DNA of 64,000 bases, taken from positions 1,488,001 through 1,552,000 of the forward strand of contig NZ_CP032549.1 of the NCBI RefSeq assembly GCF_012221945.1, written 5' to 3'. Positions 6,914 through 15,380 of the stretch are shown piece by piece; position 1 is the stretch's first letter, and each line of letters starts with the position of its first letter. The DNA comes from Glutamicibacter mishrai. Lineage in GTDB: Bacteria > Actinomycetota > Actinomycetes > Actinomycetales > Micrococcaceae. Both the position numbers and the translations under genes were made by a program. The notes under the pieces were generated by a model. That model was given only the letters and a program-made list of their open reading frames with translations, was not told where the DNA came from and ran no database searches.

Positions 6914-9193
6914 ATGAAACACACAGTTAAGGCGACTTGGATGCGCGGGGGTACCAGCAAATGCTGGGTCTTCGAGCGAAGCGAACTTGACGTCCCAGGA
7001 TTCACCACCGATGAGGTCCTGCTTCGGCTTTTCGGTTCCCCAGACCCACGCCAAATTGATGGAGTCGGCGGTGGAAGCTCAACGACGAGCAAAGCCGTCA
7101 TCCTGCAACCCAGCGACGAGCCGGGCGTAGATGTTGAATACACCTTCGCACAGGTCGGCATCGACCAGGCGGTTGTCGACTGGGGAAGCAATTGCGGCAA
7201 CTGCTCTGCCGTGATTGCCCCGTACGCGCTCAAGCACGGCTGGGTGGATCCCGAAGACGGCATCCTCACAGTCCGCATCCGCAATACCAACACCGGTCAG
7301 ATCCTCGTCGAGCGGATGAACCTCGACGGTTCCGAAGCCGAAGTATTCATCCCTGGCGTCCCTTTCCCGGGACAAGCTGTGGACATCGGATTCCTTGACC
7401 CAGCCGGAGCCACCACTGGCTCGCTGTTCCCGGATGGCCAAGAACTATCGACGCTGAGTGTGGAAGATGAAGACCCGCGCACCCGCAGCGACATCTCCGC
7501 GACACTGATCGATGCCGGCGCTCCGGTAGTCATCATCGACGCCCAGTCCGCCGGACTGGACAAGGTAGATTTCAGCGATTGGCTCACCGAGTCCCTCACC
7601 GAGATGCCGCGGCTCGACCGCATTCGCCGCGCCGGCGCCGTCGCCATGGGCCTGGCCGCCACCGAGGCCGAAGCGCAACGCGCGATCCCCAAGCTGGCGA
7701 TCGTTTCTGCCGCCGAGCTTGAAGACGAGGCCGACATCAAGGTCATGATGCTTTCGATGGGAGCACCGCACCCGGCGCTGGCCATCACCGGAAGCGTCGG
7801 ACTGACCATTGCCGCGCATCACCCCGGAACCCTGCTGGCCCAGAAGCTGAGCAGCACCCCGGACGGAGCGTTGGCTCTGCAGACCCCGGCAGGGCTGATC
7901 ACCACCTGGCAGCGCGAGATCGACGGACAGCTGGCCGTGGGCACGACCCGCACCGCCCGCGAGCTGGCCGAAGCAAGCTTGAGCTTTGATCCGGTTGGCG
8001 ACCGTTCCGGCGACCCGACTATCACGCTGGCCGAAGGCTCGGCCAGCGACGGCCACGAACTCGAACCGGATCCGCAGCCGCATAGCCGGCGCACGGTGTT
8101 CGCCTCCGTGGCGGCCTTCGCGGTGCTCGGCCTGGGAGCCACCCTGGTCGGCGGCGGACTGCTGAACCCGCCAGCGACCACCGCCGACGGCGACTATGAG
8201 GGAGAGACCCTGGAAGTCGTGATCCCTCTGGCCGAAGGCGGCGGCACCGATACCTGGGCGCGCTTTGTCGGCCAGGAACTGGTCCACGATATTCCCGGGC
8301 AACCCGGATTCGCGCCGATCAACGAGACCGGCGGCGAAGGCATCACCGGCAGCAACCGCTTCGCTTCCTCGGCCGCCGATGATGGCACCGAACTGCTGGT
8401 GAGCACCGCGACCACCGTGGTGCCGTGGGTGCTGGACCGCAACGTGGTGAAGTATTCCTTCGAGGACCTGGAGCCGGTACTGGTCAACGGCACCGGCGGC
8501 GTGATCTACGCGCGCACGGCGGCCGGGGTCCAAAGCCCCAAGGACCTGATCGATCGCAAGAAGCCGCTGGTCTTCGGCGGCATCTCGGCCACCGGCCTGG
8601 ATCTGACCACGCTGGTTGCCTTTGATCTGCTGGAAGCCGATATTTCGGCGACCTTCGGCTTCGAAGGCCGCGGTCCGGTGAACCTGGCCCTGCAGCGCGG
8701 CGAGGTGGATATCGACTACACGACCACCTCCTCCTACCAGTCCGCGGTGGAGCCCATCGCCAAGGAAGGCTCGGCCGAGGTGCTGATGTCCTTCGGCCAG
8801 CTTGATGGCAGCGGCAAGGTCGTGAGGGACCCGAATTTCCCGGACACCCCCACCGTGGCGGAGGTGTACAAAGACCTGCACGGCAAGGAGCCCAGCGGCC
8901 CGAAGTTCGAGGCCTACAAGACCCTGCTGGGCCTGACCTACACCTATCAGAAGGGTTTGTGGGCTCCGAAGGACGCGCCTGAAGAAGCAGTGGACCTGCT
9001 GCGCGATTCGGCCCATGAGCTTTCGGGCGACAAAAAGTTCAACGACAAGGCCGCCGAGGTGCTCGGCGGGTACCCGATCGTTGCCGACGAGAACCTTTCC
9101 CAACGCGTCAAAGACGCATACACCGTGACCGATGAGACCAAGGGCTATGTCACCACATTGCTCAAGGAATCCTACGGCATCGAACTAGATTAG
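6914..9193 (+). CDS. Fusion of a PrpF-type isomerase, a membrane anchor and a TctC-type binding protein
   Basis: One 759-residue frame joins two unrelated families. Residues 1 to about 365 are a PrpF/AcnD-accessory-type isomerase (MRGGTSKCW at 10-18, then DWGSNCGNCSA), a diaminopimelate-epimerase fold whose members isomerise methylaconitate, oxalomesaconate or aconitate. Residues about 394-417 (TVFASVAAFAVLGLGATL onward) form one hydrophobic segment after two arginines. Residues about 430-759 are a TctC/Bug-type solute-binding protein (VVIPLAEGGGTDTWARFV). The isomerase would face the cytoplasm and the binding domain the outside. ATG 6914 is chosen because the paralogue at 43023 begins at the same point; the upstream ATG 6857 adds non-homologous residues and neither has a strong SD. 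TctAB follows after 11 bases. The substrate is likely an unsaturated tricarboxylate such as trans-aconitate (inference). Confidence 0.88.
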   Translation: MKHTVKATWMRGGTSKCWVFERSELDVPGFTTDEVLLRLFGSPDPRQIDGVGGGSSTTSKAVILQPSDEPGVDVEYTFAQVGIDQAVVDWGSNCGNCSAVIAPYALKHGWVDPEDGILTVRIRNTNTGQILVERMNLDGSEAEVFIPGVPFPGQAVDIGFLDPAGATTGSLFPDGQELSTLSVEDEDPRTRSDISATLIDAGAPVVIIDAQSAGLDKVDFSDWLTESLTEMPRLDRIRRAGAVAMGLAATEAEAQRAIPKLAIVSAAELEDEADIKVMMLSMGAPHPALAITGSVGLTIAAHHPGTLLAQKLSSTPDGALALQTPAGLITTWQREIDGQLAVGTTRTARELAEASLSFDPVGDRSGDPTITLAEGSASDGHELEPDPQPHSRRTVFASVAAFAVLGLGATLVGGGLLNPPATTADGDYEGETLEVVIPLAEGGGTDTWARFVGQELVHDIPGQPGFAPINETGGEGITGSNRFASSAADDGTELLVSTATTVVPWVLDRNVVKYSFEDLEPVLVNGTGGVIYARTAAGVQSPKDLIDRKKPLVFGGISATGLDLTTLVAFDLLEADISATFGFEGRGPVNLALQRGEVDIDYTTTSSYQSAVEPIAKEGSAEVLMSFGQLDGSGKVVRDPNFPDTPTVAEVYKDLHGKEPSGPKFEAYKTLLGLTYTYQKGLWAPKDAPEEAVDLLRDSAHELSGDKKFNDKAAEVLGGYPIVADENLSQRVKDAYTVTDETKGYVTTLLKESYGIELD

Positions 9194-9204
9194 GAGGCAC
9201 CGCA

Positions 9205-11397
9205 ATGTTGGATTCCGCACTGGCCGCATTGGCCTCGCTGGCCGATCCGAGCATGCTGCTCATGCTGTTGATCGGTGTTGTTTCAGGATTGGTCATGGGC
9301 TTGATCCCAGGCTTGGGCGGCACCGCAGCCGTCGCGATCCTGCTGCCTGTCACCTTCGGCATGGAGCCGGCCTCCGCGCTGGCCTTGCTGATCGGCGCCC
9401 TGGCCGTGGTCCACACCTCGGATACCGTCTCGGCGGTATTGCTCGGCGCCCCGGGTTCCGCCTCGGCATCGGTCACCATGCTTGATGGCTACGCCATGGC
9501 GCGCAAGGGCCAAGCCAAACGCGCCCTGTCCCTGGCCTTCCTCTCCTCCATGGCTGGCGGCATCATCGGTGCCATTGGCCTAACCCTGGCCATCCCGCTG
9601 GCTCGCCCGCTGGTGCTCTCCTTCGCCAGCCCGGAACTGTTCATGCTCACAGTGCTCGGTGTCGCGCTGGCCGCGGTGCTCTCCCGCGGCAACGTGATCA
9701 AGGGGTTGACCGCCGGCCTGGCCGGCCTGCTGGTGGGCATGATCGGCACCGCTCCGACCACCGCCGAGGAGCGCTTCACCTTCGGTTCGCTCTTCCTCGG
9801 CGACGGGCTGTCTCTGGTTGCTGTGGCGCTGGGCATTTTCGGCCTGGCGGAAATCGCGTCTCGGGCCAGCCAGCGCCGTGGCGATAAGCAGTCGGTGGAA
9901 GTCACCGGCGGCTGGGGTTCGGGCATCCGCGAGTGGCTGGGCCACTGGTCGCAGGTGCTGCGCGGCGGCTTGATCGGCATCTGGGCCGGCGTGCTGCCGG
10001 GCGTGGGCGCCACCGCTGGCACTTGGCTGGCCTACGGCCAGGCCGTGGCCACCGCCAAGGACAAGCGCAAGTTCGGCAAGGGCGACCCGCGAGGCATCGT
10101 CGGACCGGAAAGCGCCAACAACTCGGTGGAAGCCGGCGACTTGATCCCTACCTTCCTGTTCGGCATCCCAGGCGGCGTGCCTTCGGCCATGCTTCTGGGC
10201 ATGCTGCTCACCTATGGCATCCAACCAGGACCGAGCATCATCAACGAACACCTTGATCTGATGTACATGATCATCTGGGCTTTCGCCATCGCTTCGGTGC
10301 TCGGCGCGCTGTTCTGCTTCATGACCGTGCGCCCGCTGTCCTCGCTGACCAAGGTCCCGTTCTCCATCCTGGCCGCCGGCCTCGTGGTGATCATGCTGCT
10401 CGGCTCCTTCCAGGATGGCGGACAGCTCGGCGACCTGTGGGTCATGCTCTTGCTGGGCGTGGCCGGCTGGGTGCTGAAGTCCACCGGCTTCCCGCGAGCG
10501 CCGTTCCTGATCGGCTTCGTGCTGGCCATCCCGATGGAACGCTACTACTTCCTGACCGACAGCCTCTACGAAGGCTTCGACTGGATGCTGCGCCCGGGCA
10601 CCATGGTATTCATCGCCATCCTGGTCCTGCCGATTCTCTGGAATGTGTTCAAGTGGTTCCGTGCCCGCCGCCAGCTGGGCGCCGATGACGATCCGAAGTC
10701 GGACAGCGCCCCGGACGCCGAGGCACCGCTGAAGAACTCCGTGTGGTCGCTGGGCGCAGCCGCTGTCCTGCTGGTGGTCTTCGCAGGTTCTCTGGTGCTC
10801 TCCTCCAGCTACTCGCCGGATGCCAAGCTGGTTCCGCAGCTGGTCGGCTGGGTCGGAGTAATCATGTCCCTGCTCCTGCTGCTGACCGAGATCCGCACGC
10901 GAAAGCAAGCGGTCGCCGCATCACACCGCGTTTCCGTTGACGCCACAGCGTATCTGAGCGAGCAGCCAGCTCTTGCACCTGCCGGAGGGACTGCTGCCCA
11001 GGCCGGATCCGATTCGGCGGGCAAGCACGTGGCCATGGCCAATCAGGGTGCAGCCGGTGCTAGCGGAACATCGACGGGGTCCAGTGATGGTCCGATCCGG
11101 GGCCTGTTGGCAGCCGGCCTGGCCGCGGGCGGCAGCACGTGGGGACCGAAGTGGACCGCTGATGCTTCCTTTGCCCTGCGCACCTTTGCCTGGATGGGCG
11201 GATTCCTGATCCTGACTGCCTTGCTCGGATACCTTGCGGCGATCTCGATTTTCCTTCCGGCCTTCTTGCTGATCGTGGCCCGTGCCAAGCTCAAGACCAC
11301 CATCATCTACACCATCGTGTTCTTCGTATTGATGCTGGCCCTTCCGTCCCTGCTACCGATTGATCTTCCCCAGGGCCTGCTGGCCTCGTGGCTCTGA
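9205..11397 (+). CDS. tctAB: TctA-TctB fused membrane component of a tripartite tricarboxylate transporter
   Basis: A 730-residue membrane protein. Residues 1 to about 500 are TctA, the large permease, with GLVMGLIPGLGGTAAVAILL near the N-terminus, GVLPGVGATAGTW and ESANNSVEAGDLIPTFLFGI in the conserved core, and about a dozen hydrophobic segments. A charged linker (about 490-515) leads into a TctB-like part with four hydrophobic segments interrupted by a Gly/Ser/Ala-rich stretch (about 585-635). Tct systems import citrate-like acids with cation symport, using a TctC binding protein, here the product of the preceding gene. GGAGG stands seven bases before ATG 9205. The fusion of A and B is the second fusion in the same operon. 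Confidence 0.9.
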   Translation: MLDSALAALASLADPSMLLMLLIGVVSGLVMGLIPGLGGTAAVAILLPVTFGMEPASALALLIGALAVVHTSDTVSAVLLGAPGSASASVTMLDGYAMARKGQAKRALSLAFLSSMAGGIIGAIGLTLAIPLARPLVLSFASPELFMLTVLGVALAAVLSRGNVIKGLTAGLAGLLVGMIGTAPTTAEERFTFGSLFLGDGLSLVAVALGIFGLAEIASRASQRRGDKQSVEVTGGWGSGIREWLGHWSQVLRGGLIGIWAGVLPGVGATAGTWLAYGQAVATAKDKRKFGKGDPRGIVGPESANNSVEAGDLIPTFLFGIPGGVPSAMLLGMLLTYGIQPGPSIINEHLDLMYMIIWAFAIASVLGALFCFMTVRPLSSLTKVPFSILAAGLVVIMLLGSFQDGGQLGDLWVMLLLGVAGWVLKSTGFPRAPFLIGFVLAIPMERYYFLTDSLYEGFDWMLRPGTMVFIAILVLPILWNVFKWFRARRQLGADDDPKSDSAPDAEAPLKNSVWSLGAAAVLLVVFAGSLVLSSSYSPDAKLVPQLVGWVGVIMSLLLLLTEIRTRKQAVAASHRVSVDATAYLSEQPALAPAGGTAAQAGSDSAGKHVAMANQGAAGASGTSTGSSDGPIRGLLAAGLAAGGSTWGPKWTADASFALRTFAWMGGFLILTALLGYLAAISIFLPAFLLIVARAKLKTTIIYTIVFFVLMLALPSLLPIDLPQGLLASWL

Positions 11398-11422
11398 TCC
11401 AGTTATTACCTAGGAGAATTCC

Positions 11423-11800
11423 ATGGCAATCCTCGCTTGTTTCAGCGATACCCCCGCGGGCAAGGCGGCCATCCGCCGGGCCTTGGCCGAAGCCCACAAG
11501 GCCCAGGACTCGTTGCTGATCGCTAACCTCGATCGGGAACCCATCACCGAGAAAAACCTCGGCATCGATATGAATGCCTTGCTGGATTTCGGGGTTCCGC
11601 TGCAGATCCTCTCGCAATCGGGGACCGTTCATGATCCTGCCGACTTTGTCCTCCAGTCGGAACAGGACCACCAGGTCTCGCTGATTGTGCTGGGGCTGCG
11701 CAAGCGCTCCAGGGTGGGCAAGCTGCTGATGGGAAGCATCGCCCAACGCATCCTCATCGAGGCTGACTGTCCGGTACTGGCGGTGAAGGCGCAGGACTAG
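11423..11800 (+). CDS. UspA-family universal stress protein
   Basis: Small cytosolic nucleotide-binding stress protein, 125 residues, a single Usp domain. The C-terminal ATP-binding block GLRKRSRVGKLLMGSIAQRI and the ending ADCPVLAV are typical. GGAG lies six bases before the ATG. It follows tctAB by 25 bases and ends at the strong terminator at 11834, so it is the last gene of the transport operon. Usp genes are often attached to secondary transporters and may sense energy state. A specific role here is not shown. Confidence 0.88.
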   Translation: MAILACFSDTPAGKAAIRRALAEAHKAQDSLLIANLDREPITEKNLGIDMNALLDFGVPLQILSQSGTVHDPADFVLQSEQDHQVSLIVLGLRKRSRVGKLLMGSIAQRILIEADCPVLAVKAQD

Positions 11801-11833
11801 GCCACGCTCATCGGCGAAAAATAAATGGCAGTT

Positions 11834-11881
11834 AAAGGTTCCGCATCTATCCGGTCTCATCCGGATAGATGCGGAACCTTT
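11834..11881 (+). terminator. Terminator of the tct operon
   Basis: A 21-bp perfect stem (AAAGGTTCCGCATCTATCC at the 5' side) with a 6-base loop (TCTCAT) and a short T run at the 3' end of the stem. It lies 33 bases after the usp stop codon. Confidence 0.8.
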
Positions 11882-11931
11882 GCCATGCCCCGGGAACCTG
11901 CCGTGAGCCATGAGACTGGATTTCATCAACA

Positions 11932-11945
11932 AACTTGTACAAGTT
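11932..11945. promoter_or_regulatory. Candidate MarR operator
   Basis: AACTTGTACAAGTT is a perfect 14-bp palindrome of the kind bound by MarR dimers. It ends 17 bases before the marR ATG. A TATTCT -10-like hexamer at 11951 would start transcription close to that ATG, so the message may be nearly leaderless. It probably mediates autoregulation of the marR-MFS pair. Confidence 0.6.
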
Positions 11946-11962
11946 AATTGTATTCTATAGCT

Positions 11963-12394
11963 ATGCAATATTCTTCGGCGGGCGATGACGTACCCCAGCT
12001 CCTCTTTGACGCGATATTCCCCCTGCTGGGAATTGTGCATTCAGCAAGAACCATCTCCTCTGGAAAGGTCGGCATCCTGCGGGCTCTCGCGGCAGAAGAA
12101 CACGTCAGCGCCACGCAACTGAGGCGGGCCATCGGGGTCAGCCAACAAGCGATCTCACTGACCACCAAGGAACTGGAATCGCTCGGATTCATCGAACGCC
12201 ACAAGGATGAATCGGACCGACGCAAACTCTGGTTCCATCTCACCGAGGCCGGGCGCCAGAAGCTGCACACCGAAATCGCCCTCGGACGCCAAGCGCTCAA
12301 AGATGCAATCGGCAATGAACTCAGCGATGCGGAATTGAAACTGGTCCACGACGCCATCCCCGCACTGGCAAAAATCAGGAAGGCGACGTATTAA
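11963..12394 (+). CDS. MarR-family transcription regulator
   Basis: Winged-helix regulator of 143 residues. The recognition region SATQLRRAIGVSQQAISLTT and the wing HKDESDRRKLWFHLTEAG (Asp-x-Arg motif) are clear. ATG 11963 is chosen; a TTG at 11948 in the same frame would add five residues, and neither has a Shine-Dalgarno sequence. The stop codon overlaps the start of the MFS gene (TAATG), so regulator and pump are co-translated. MarR proteins usually repress such pumps and are released by small aromatic or toxic ligands. The palindrome at 11932 is the likely operator. Confidence 0.9.
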   Translation: MQYSSAGDDVPQLLFDAIFPLLGIVHSARTISSGKVGILRALAAEEHVSATQLRRAIGVSQQAISLTTKELESLGFIERHKDESDRRKLWFHLTEAGRQKLHTEIALGRQALKDAIGNELSDAELKLVHDAIPALAKIRKATY

Positions 12395-13806
12395 TGAACC
12401 AAACAAGGCAAAAAGCGCTGCTTCCGACCCTGGTCTTCGCCGCTTTGGCCACAGCCATCGTCTCCTCGCTGGGAATGCTGCTGGTCCCCTCGATTTCTTC
12501 GCAGTTCAATGTCGACGTGGCCACCGCCCAATGGATGCTGACGGTCAATCTGCTGGCCGGCGCCATTGCCACGCCGATCCTGGGCCGCCTGAGCGACGGG
12601 CCGCATAAGAAGCGCCTGCTGATGGTTTCCCTGGGCACCATGTTCGTTGGCTCCGTCCTGGCTGCAGCGGCGCCGAACTTCCCGCTGTTCCTCACCGGCC
12701 GCGCCTTGCAGGGCCTGTCCTACGGCATCGTGCCCATCACGATTTCCATCGCACGCAGGTACATCGAGCAGAGCAAGGTCCAGCCCGCCATCTCATCGCT
12801 GTCCGTGACGGTCTCCTCCGGCATCGGCATCGGCTACCCGCTCACCGGCATCATCGCCGGACTGTTCGACTACAGCTTCGCCTTCTGGTTTGGCGCGCTC
12901 TTTGTCCTTGCCACTATCATCGTTGTCTGGAAGGTCCTGCCCTCGGGGCCGGATACCCAGGCCGCCTCCCACCGGTTCGACTATCTGGGGACAGTCCTGC
13001 TGGCCATTGGCTTGGGCTCCCTGCTCTTGGCCATTTCAGAAGGCCCGAAGTGGGGCTGGGGTTCGCTGCCGATTTTGGTGCTCCAGGTTGTCGCCGCCGT
13101 CATCCTGGCCGTCTGGGTGCTGGTTGAAAACAAGCTGGATCACCCATTGATCAACATGCGCACGCTCAAGCAGGGCGATGTCCTGCTGGCCAACATTTCT
13201 GCCATCGCGCTCGGCGCGGCACTGTACATCGGCATGTCGGTGGCCTCCCTGGTGGCCCAAGCCGAAGAATCCACGGGATATGGCCTGAGCCTTCCGGTGC
13301 TCTGGGCCGGGTTTGTCATCTTCCCGCTGTCCGTCGGAAGCTTCACGGCCAACCGGGTCGTCCGGGTCTTGGCCAAGAAGGTGGGCATCCAGATCATGCT
13401 GCCCATTGGCGCGATCATCATGTCCCTAGCCGGCACCCTGCTGTGGCTATTGCACTCGCAGCTCTGGGAGATCCTCTTGAGCATGCTGGTCTTCGGCCTT
13501 GGCATGGGCGCCAGCTACGCGGCGATGCCTGCGCTGATTGCCCGCAGCGTCGCGATCCAGGAATTGGGCAGCTCGGTCAGCTTCAACCAGGTGTTGCGCA
13601 CCGTCGGCTCTTCCTTCGGCACCGCGATCTCGGCAGCCATCATCGCCACCCATGCTGGATCCAACGGAACTGCCACCCCTGCGGGCATCAACATGACGTT
13701 CATGATCGGCGCGGTCTTGTGCATCATCCTGGGCGTGGCACTGGTGGTCCATTCGATCATCCGCGCGTCGAAAGCCACCTATTCGGCGCCGTTGCGAGTC
13801 GACTGA
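12394..13806 (+). CDS. MFS multidrug-type efflux transporter
   Basis: Major facilitator superfamily transporter of 470 residues with about 14 hydrophobic segments. The family motif A lies between helices 2 and 3 (GRLSDGPHKKRLLMVSLG) and motif C-like GIGIGYPLTGIIAGLF in helix 5. It belongs to the drug/H+ antiporter group by length and motifs. Translation is coupled to marR by the TAATG overlap. The exported compound is unknown; a toxic metabolite or antibiotic is the usual expectation when a MarR gene is paired with such a pump. Confidence 0.88.
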   Translation: MNQTRQKALLPTLVFAALATAIVSSLGMLLVPSISSQFNVDVATAQWMLTVNLLAGAIATPILGRLSDGPHKKRLLMVSLGTMFVGSVLAAAAPNFPLFLTGRALQGLSYGIVPITISIARRYIEQSKVQPAISSLSVTVSSGIGIGYPLTGIIAGLFDYSFAFWFGALFVLATIIVVWKVLPSGPDTQAASHRFDYLGTVLLAIGLGSLLLAISEGPKWGWGSLPILVLQVVAAVILAVWVLVENKLDHPLINMRTLKQGDVLLANISAIALGAALYIGMSVASLVAQAEESTGYGLSLPVLWAGFVIFPLSVGSFTANRVVRVLAKKVGIQIMLPIGAIIMSLAGTLLWLLHSQLWEILLSMLVFGLGMGASYAAMPALIARSVAIQELGSSVSFNQVLRTVGSSFGTAISAAIIATHAGSNGTATPAGINMTFMIGAVLCIILGVALVVHSIIRASKATYSAPLRVD

Positions 13807-13833
13807 TCACGCCCGGCTTGTTTTCAGCCCGTT

Positions 13834-14130
13834 TTAGAGCTCCACGATCTCGAATTCCATCAAGTCCGCACCGTGGGCAACAGGCTTTTTGCCTTCGCTG
13901 CCTGCGTGGGCGGCACCCGAGCGCTGGTCCCGCCAGTTCTCGAAGTCCTCGCGCGTAGCCCACTGGGTGTAGACGAAGTAGCGGTCTTCGCCGCTGACCG
14001 GGCGAAGCAGCTTAAAACCTTCAAAGCCGGGCGAGGAGTCCACAGACTGCTTGCGAGCCGCGAAGCGCTTTTCCAGCTCTTCGCCGGCTTCTGCGGGAAC
14101 CGATATGGCATTGATGACGACAATCGACAT
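13834..14130 (-). CDS. Haem-degrading monooxygenase (IsdG/MhuD type)
   Basis: A 98-residue ferredoxin-fold protein of the antibiotic-biosynthesis-monooxygenase superfamily. The residues that define haem degradation in MhuD and IsdG are at the same positions: Asn7 (VVINAIS), Trp66 (FENWRD) and His75 (GAAHAG). This makes haem cleavage with iron release far more likely than a quinol monooxygenase role. ATG 14130 has AAAGG about six bases upstream; the longer frame to 14226 has no support. It stands alone, convergent with the MFS gene. It fits the two siderophore systems of the window as a further iron source. No haem importer is seen beside it. Confidence 0.85.
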   Translation of the reverse strand: MSIVVINAISVPAEAGEELEKRFAARKQSVDSSPGFEGFKLLRPVSGEDRYFVYTQWATREDFENWRDQRSGAAHAGSEGKKPVAHGADLMEFEIVEL

Positions 14131-14249
14131 GGTCAACCTTTCGTGATTGCGCTTCACCGTGATGGAAGCAACTGGCCCCAGCCTACGCCCGAAATTTCTT
14201 CGCTCGCAGTTCATGGCGAAGTGCAACGACGATAGCTCTTCTTCGTTTT

Positions 14250-14780
14250 TCAGTCCGCGAATTCTCCGGGCCAGCAGATCTCGAATCGCTCCAGGATCAA
14301 TTCGCCACCGGGTTTGCGCGTATCATCAGGAGACCACTGGCGGCCAATGGATAACTGGGTCCGGCGCCAGAACTTTTCATGCTCGCGCCGCCAGTATCCC
14401 AGGCTCAAATCCCCTTCGCCTTCAGCCGCCGCGAACTGCTCATCTACATCGAAGAAGCTGCCGCGCTGAACGCTGGTCACCCGCAAGATCGCCCGCGGTT
14501 CGCCGGCGCCATCACAAATGATGCAGTGGTCTTCTGGTTCCGGGATGCGCTCATCGTAGTGGGCGTATTCGCTGGCCAGCGAGGAGGTGGCCCTTTTGCT
14601 TCCGTGCAGGATCTCGTTCAAGAGCTCGTCGGCCAACGCCGGGTGGTCCCCGAAGGATTCAGCGACATGGCGCGGGGCTTGATCCTCGCTGATGCCGCGA
14701 CTGGCCAGGTAGCCTGCCCACATCTTCGCGGCTGCTTCAGTGTTTACCGGTGGCAGTGCTTCAACGGTTTTTTCGGTCAT
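14250..14780 (-). CDS. ASCH-domain protein
   Basis: A 176-residue protein of the ASCH (PUA-like, RNA-binding) superfamily. The core runs from about residue 45 to 170 and includes the pattern GSKRATSSLASEY and later GDLSLGYWRREHEKFW, features of the ASCH group with a lysine next to the predicted ligand groove. Members are thought to bind RNA or act in nucleotide/amide hydrolysis; the exact role here is unknown. ATG 14780 is the only early start. The gene is alone and points toward the haem monooxygenase, 119 bases away. Confidence 0.8.
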   Translation of the reverse strand: MTEKTVEALPPVNTEAAAKMWAGYLASRGISEDQAPRHVAESFGDHPALADELLNEILHGSKRATSSLASEYAHYDERIPEPEDHCIICDGAGEPRAILRVTSVQRGSFFDVDEQFAAAEGEGDLSLGYWRREHEKFWRRTQLSIGRQWSPDDTRKPGGELILERFEICWPGEFAD

Positions 14781-14856
14781 GACTCGATCCTAGGGCGTTT
14801 CGGCACGGCCAAGTCACTTAGGCTCAATAAAGGTTCCGGGTGAAGGAAAGAATCCG

Positions 14857-15219
14857 TCAGCTGCCGTTGTCGAACTTGCTCATGGCCGGCTCGGAATTGC
14901 GCAGGCCACCGGGCCTGGCTGGCAGGTCGCGGCTTTGCGCACCGTGGGTCGGCGTGGTCCGGGCGGGTTTCAGATTGGTGCCAAGCCGAACTTCAACCGC
15001 TTCTTCCTCCACCGTGGACCGCGCGGTTTTGCGCTGGTGAAGATAGGTCTTGATGCCGAAGCTGATCAGGACAGCGAGGAGAACAGCCACGAAGATCAGG
15101 GAGGTGAACAGCACTTCGTCCAGCGACAGGTCACTGAGTTCTTTGGTCAGCAATGAGGGAGCAGAGTTCGTGTCCACACCCGTTCCTGTCATCAAAAGTA
15201 GCCGCTGCGTATTCCCCAT
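14857..15219 (-). CDS. Small single-span membrane protein, unknown function
   Basis: 120 residues with one clear hydrophobic segment (FTSLIFVAVLLAVLISFG, about residues 38-55) followed by a positively charged, Pro/Arg-rich tail rich in Thr and Ala, so the C-terminus is likely cytoplasmic. No family is recognised. Start may be 15219 or the ATG at 15192 (residue 10); neither has a convincing ribosome site. It is separated from its neighbours and may be a lineage-specific envelope protein. The reading frame is supported mainly by G/C bias at third positions and by the coherent membrane segment. Confidence 0.55.
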   Translation of the reverse strand: MGNTQRLLLMTGTGVDTNSAPSLLTKELSDLSLDEVLFTSLIFVAVLLAVLISFGIKTYLHQRKTARSTVEEEAVEVRLGTNLKPARTTPTHGAQSRDLPARPGGLRNSEPAMSKFDNGS

Positions 15220-15320
15220 AGGGTCCCAGCCTAAGCCGAGATCGCCGGGTTCATCCCGGTTCTCAGCTAATTGATATGGGTTCGTTACGCGGCACTCATT
15301 TCTTGCGTGTTAGATATGGC

Positions 15321-15367
15321 GATGCTCCTCCCGAACAGCGATGGTGATCGTGTTTGGAAGGAGCATC
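15321..15367 (-). terminator. Imperfect hairpin at the end of allB
   Basis: GATGCTCCT and AGGAGCATC form the base of a stem extended with two mismatches and a loop of about 15 bases. It lies just beyond the allantoinase stop codon on the minus strand. It lacks a long T tract. Confidence 0.5.
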
Positions 15368-15380
15368 TCAAAGCGGCTAT

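Noticed and set aside
7445..9103. 552-codon minus-strand frame opposite the PrpF-TctC fusion
   Set aside because: Shadow of the fusion gene; Gly/Arg/His-rich, no domain.
9580..10908. 442-codon minus-strand frame opposite tctAB
   Set aside because: Shadow of a membrane protein gene; Gln/His/Asp-rich as expected from reversing hydrophobic codons.
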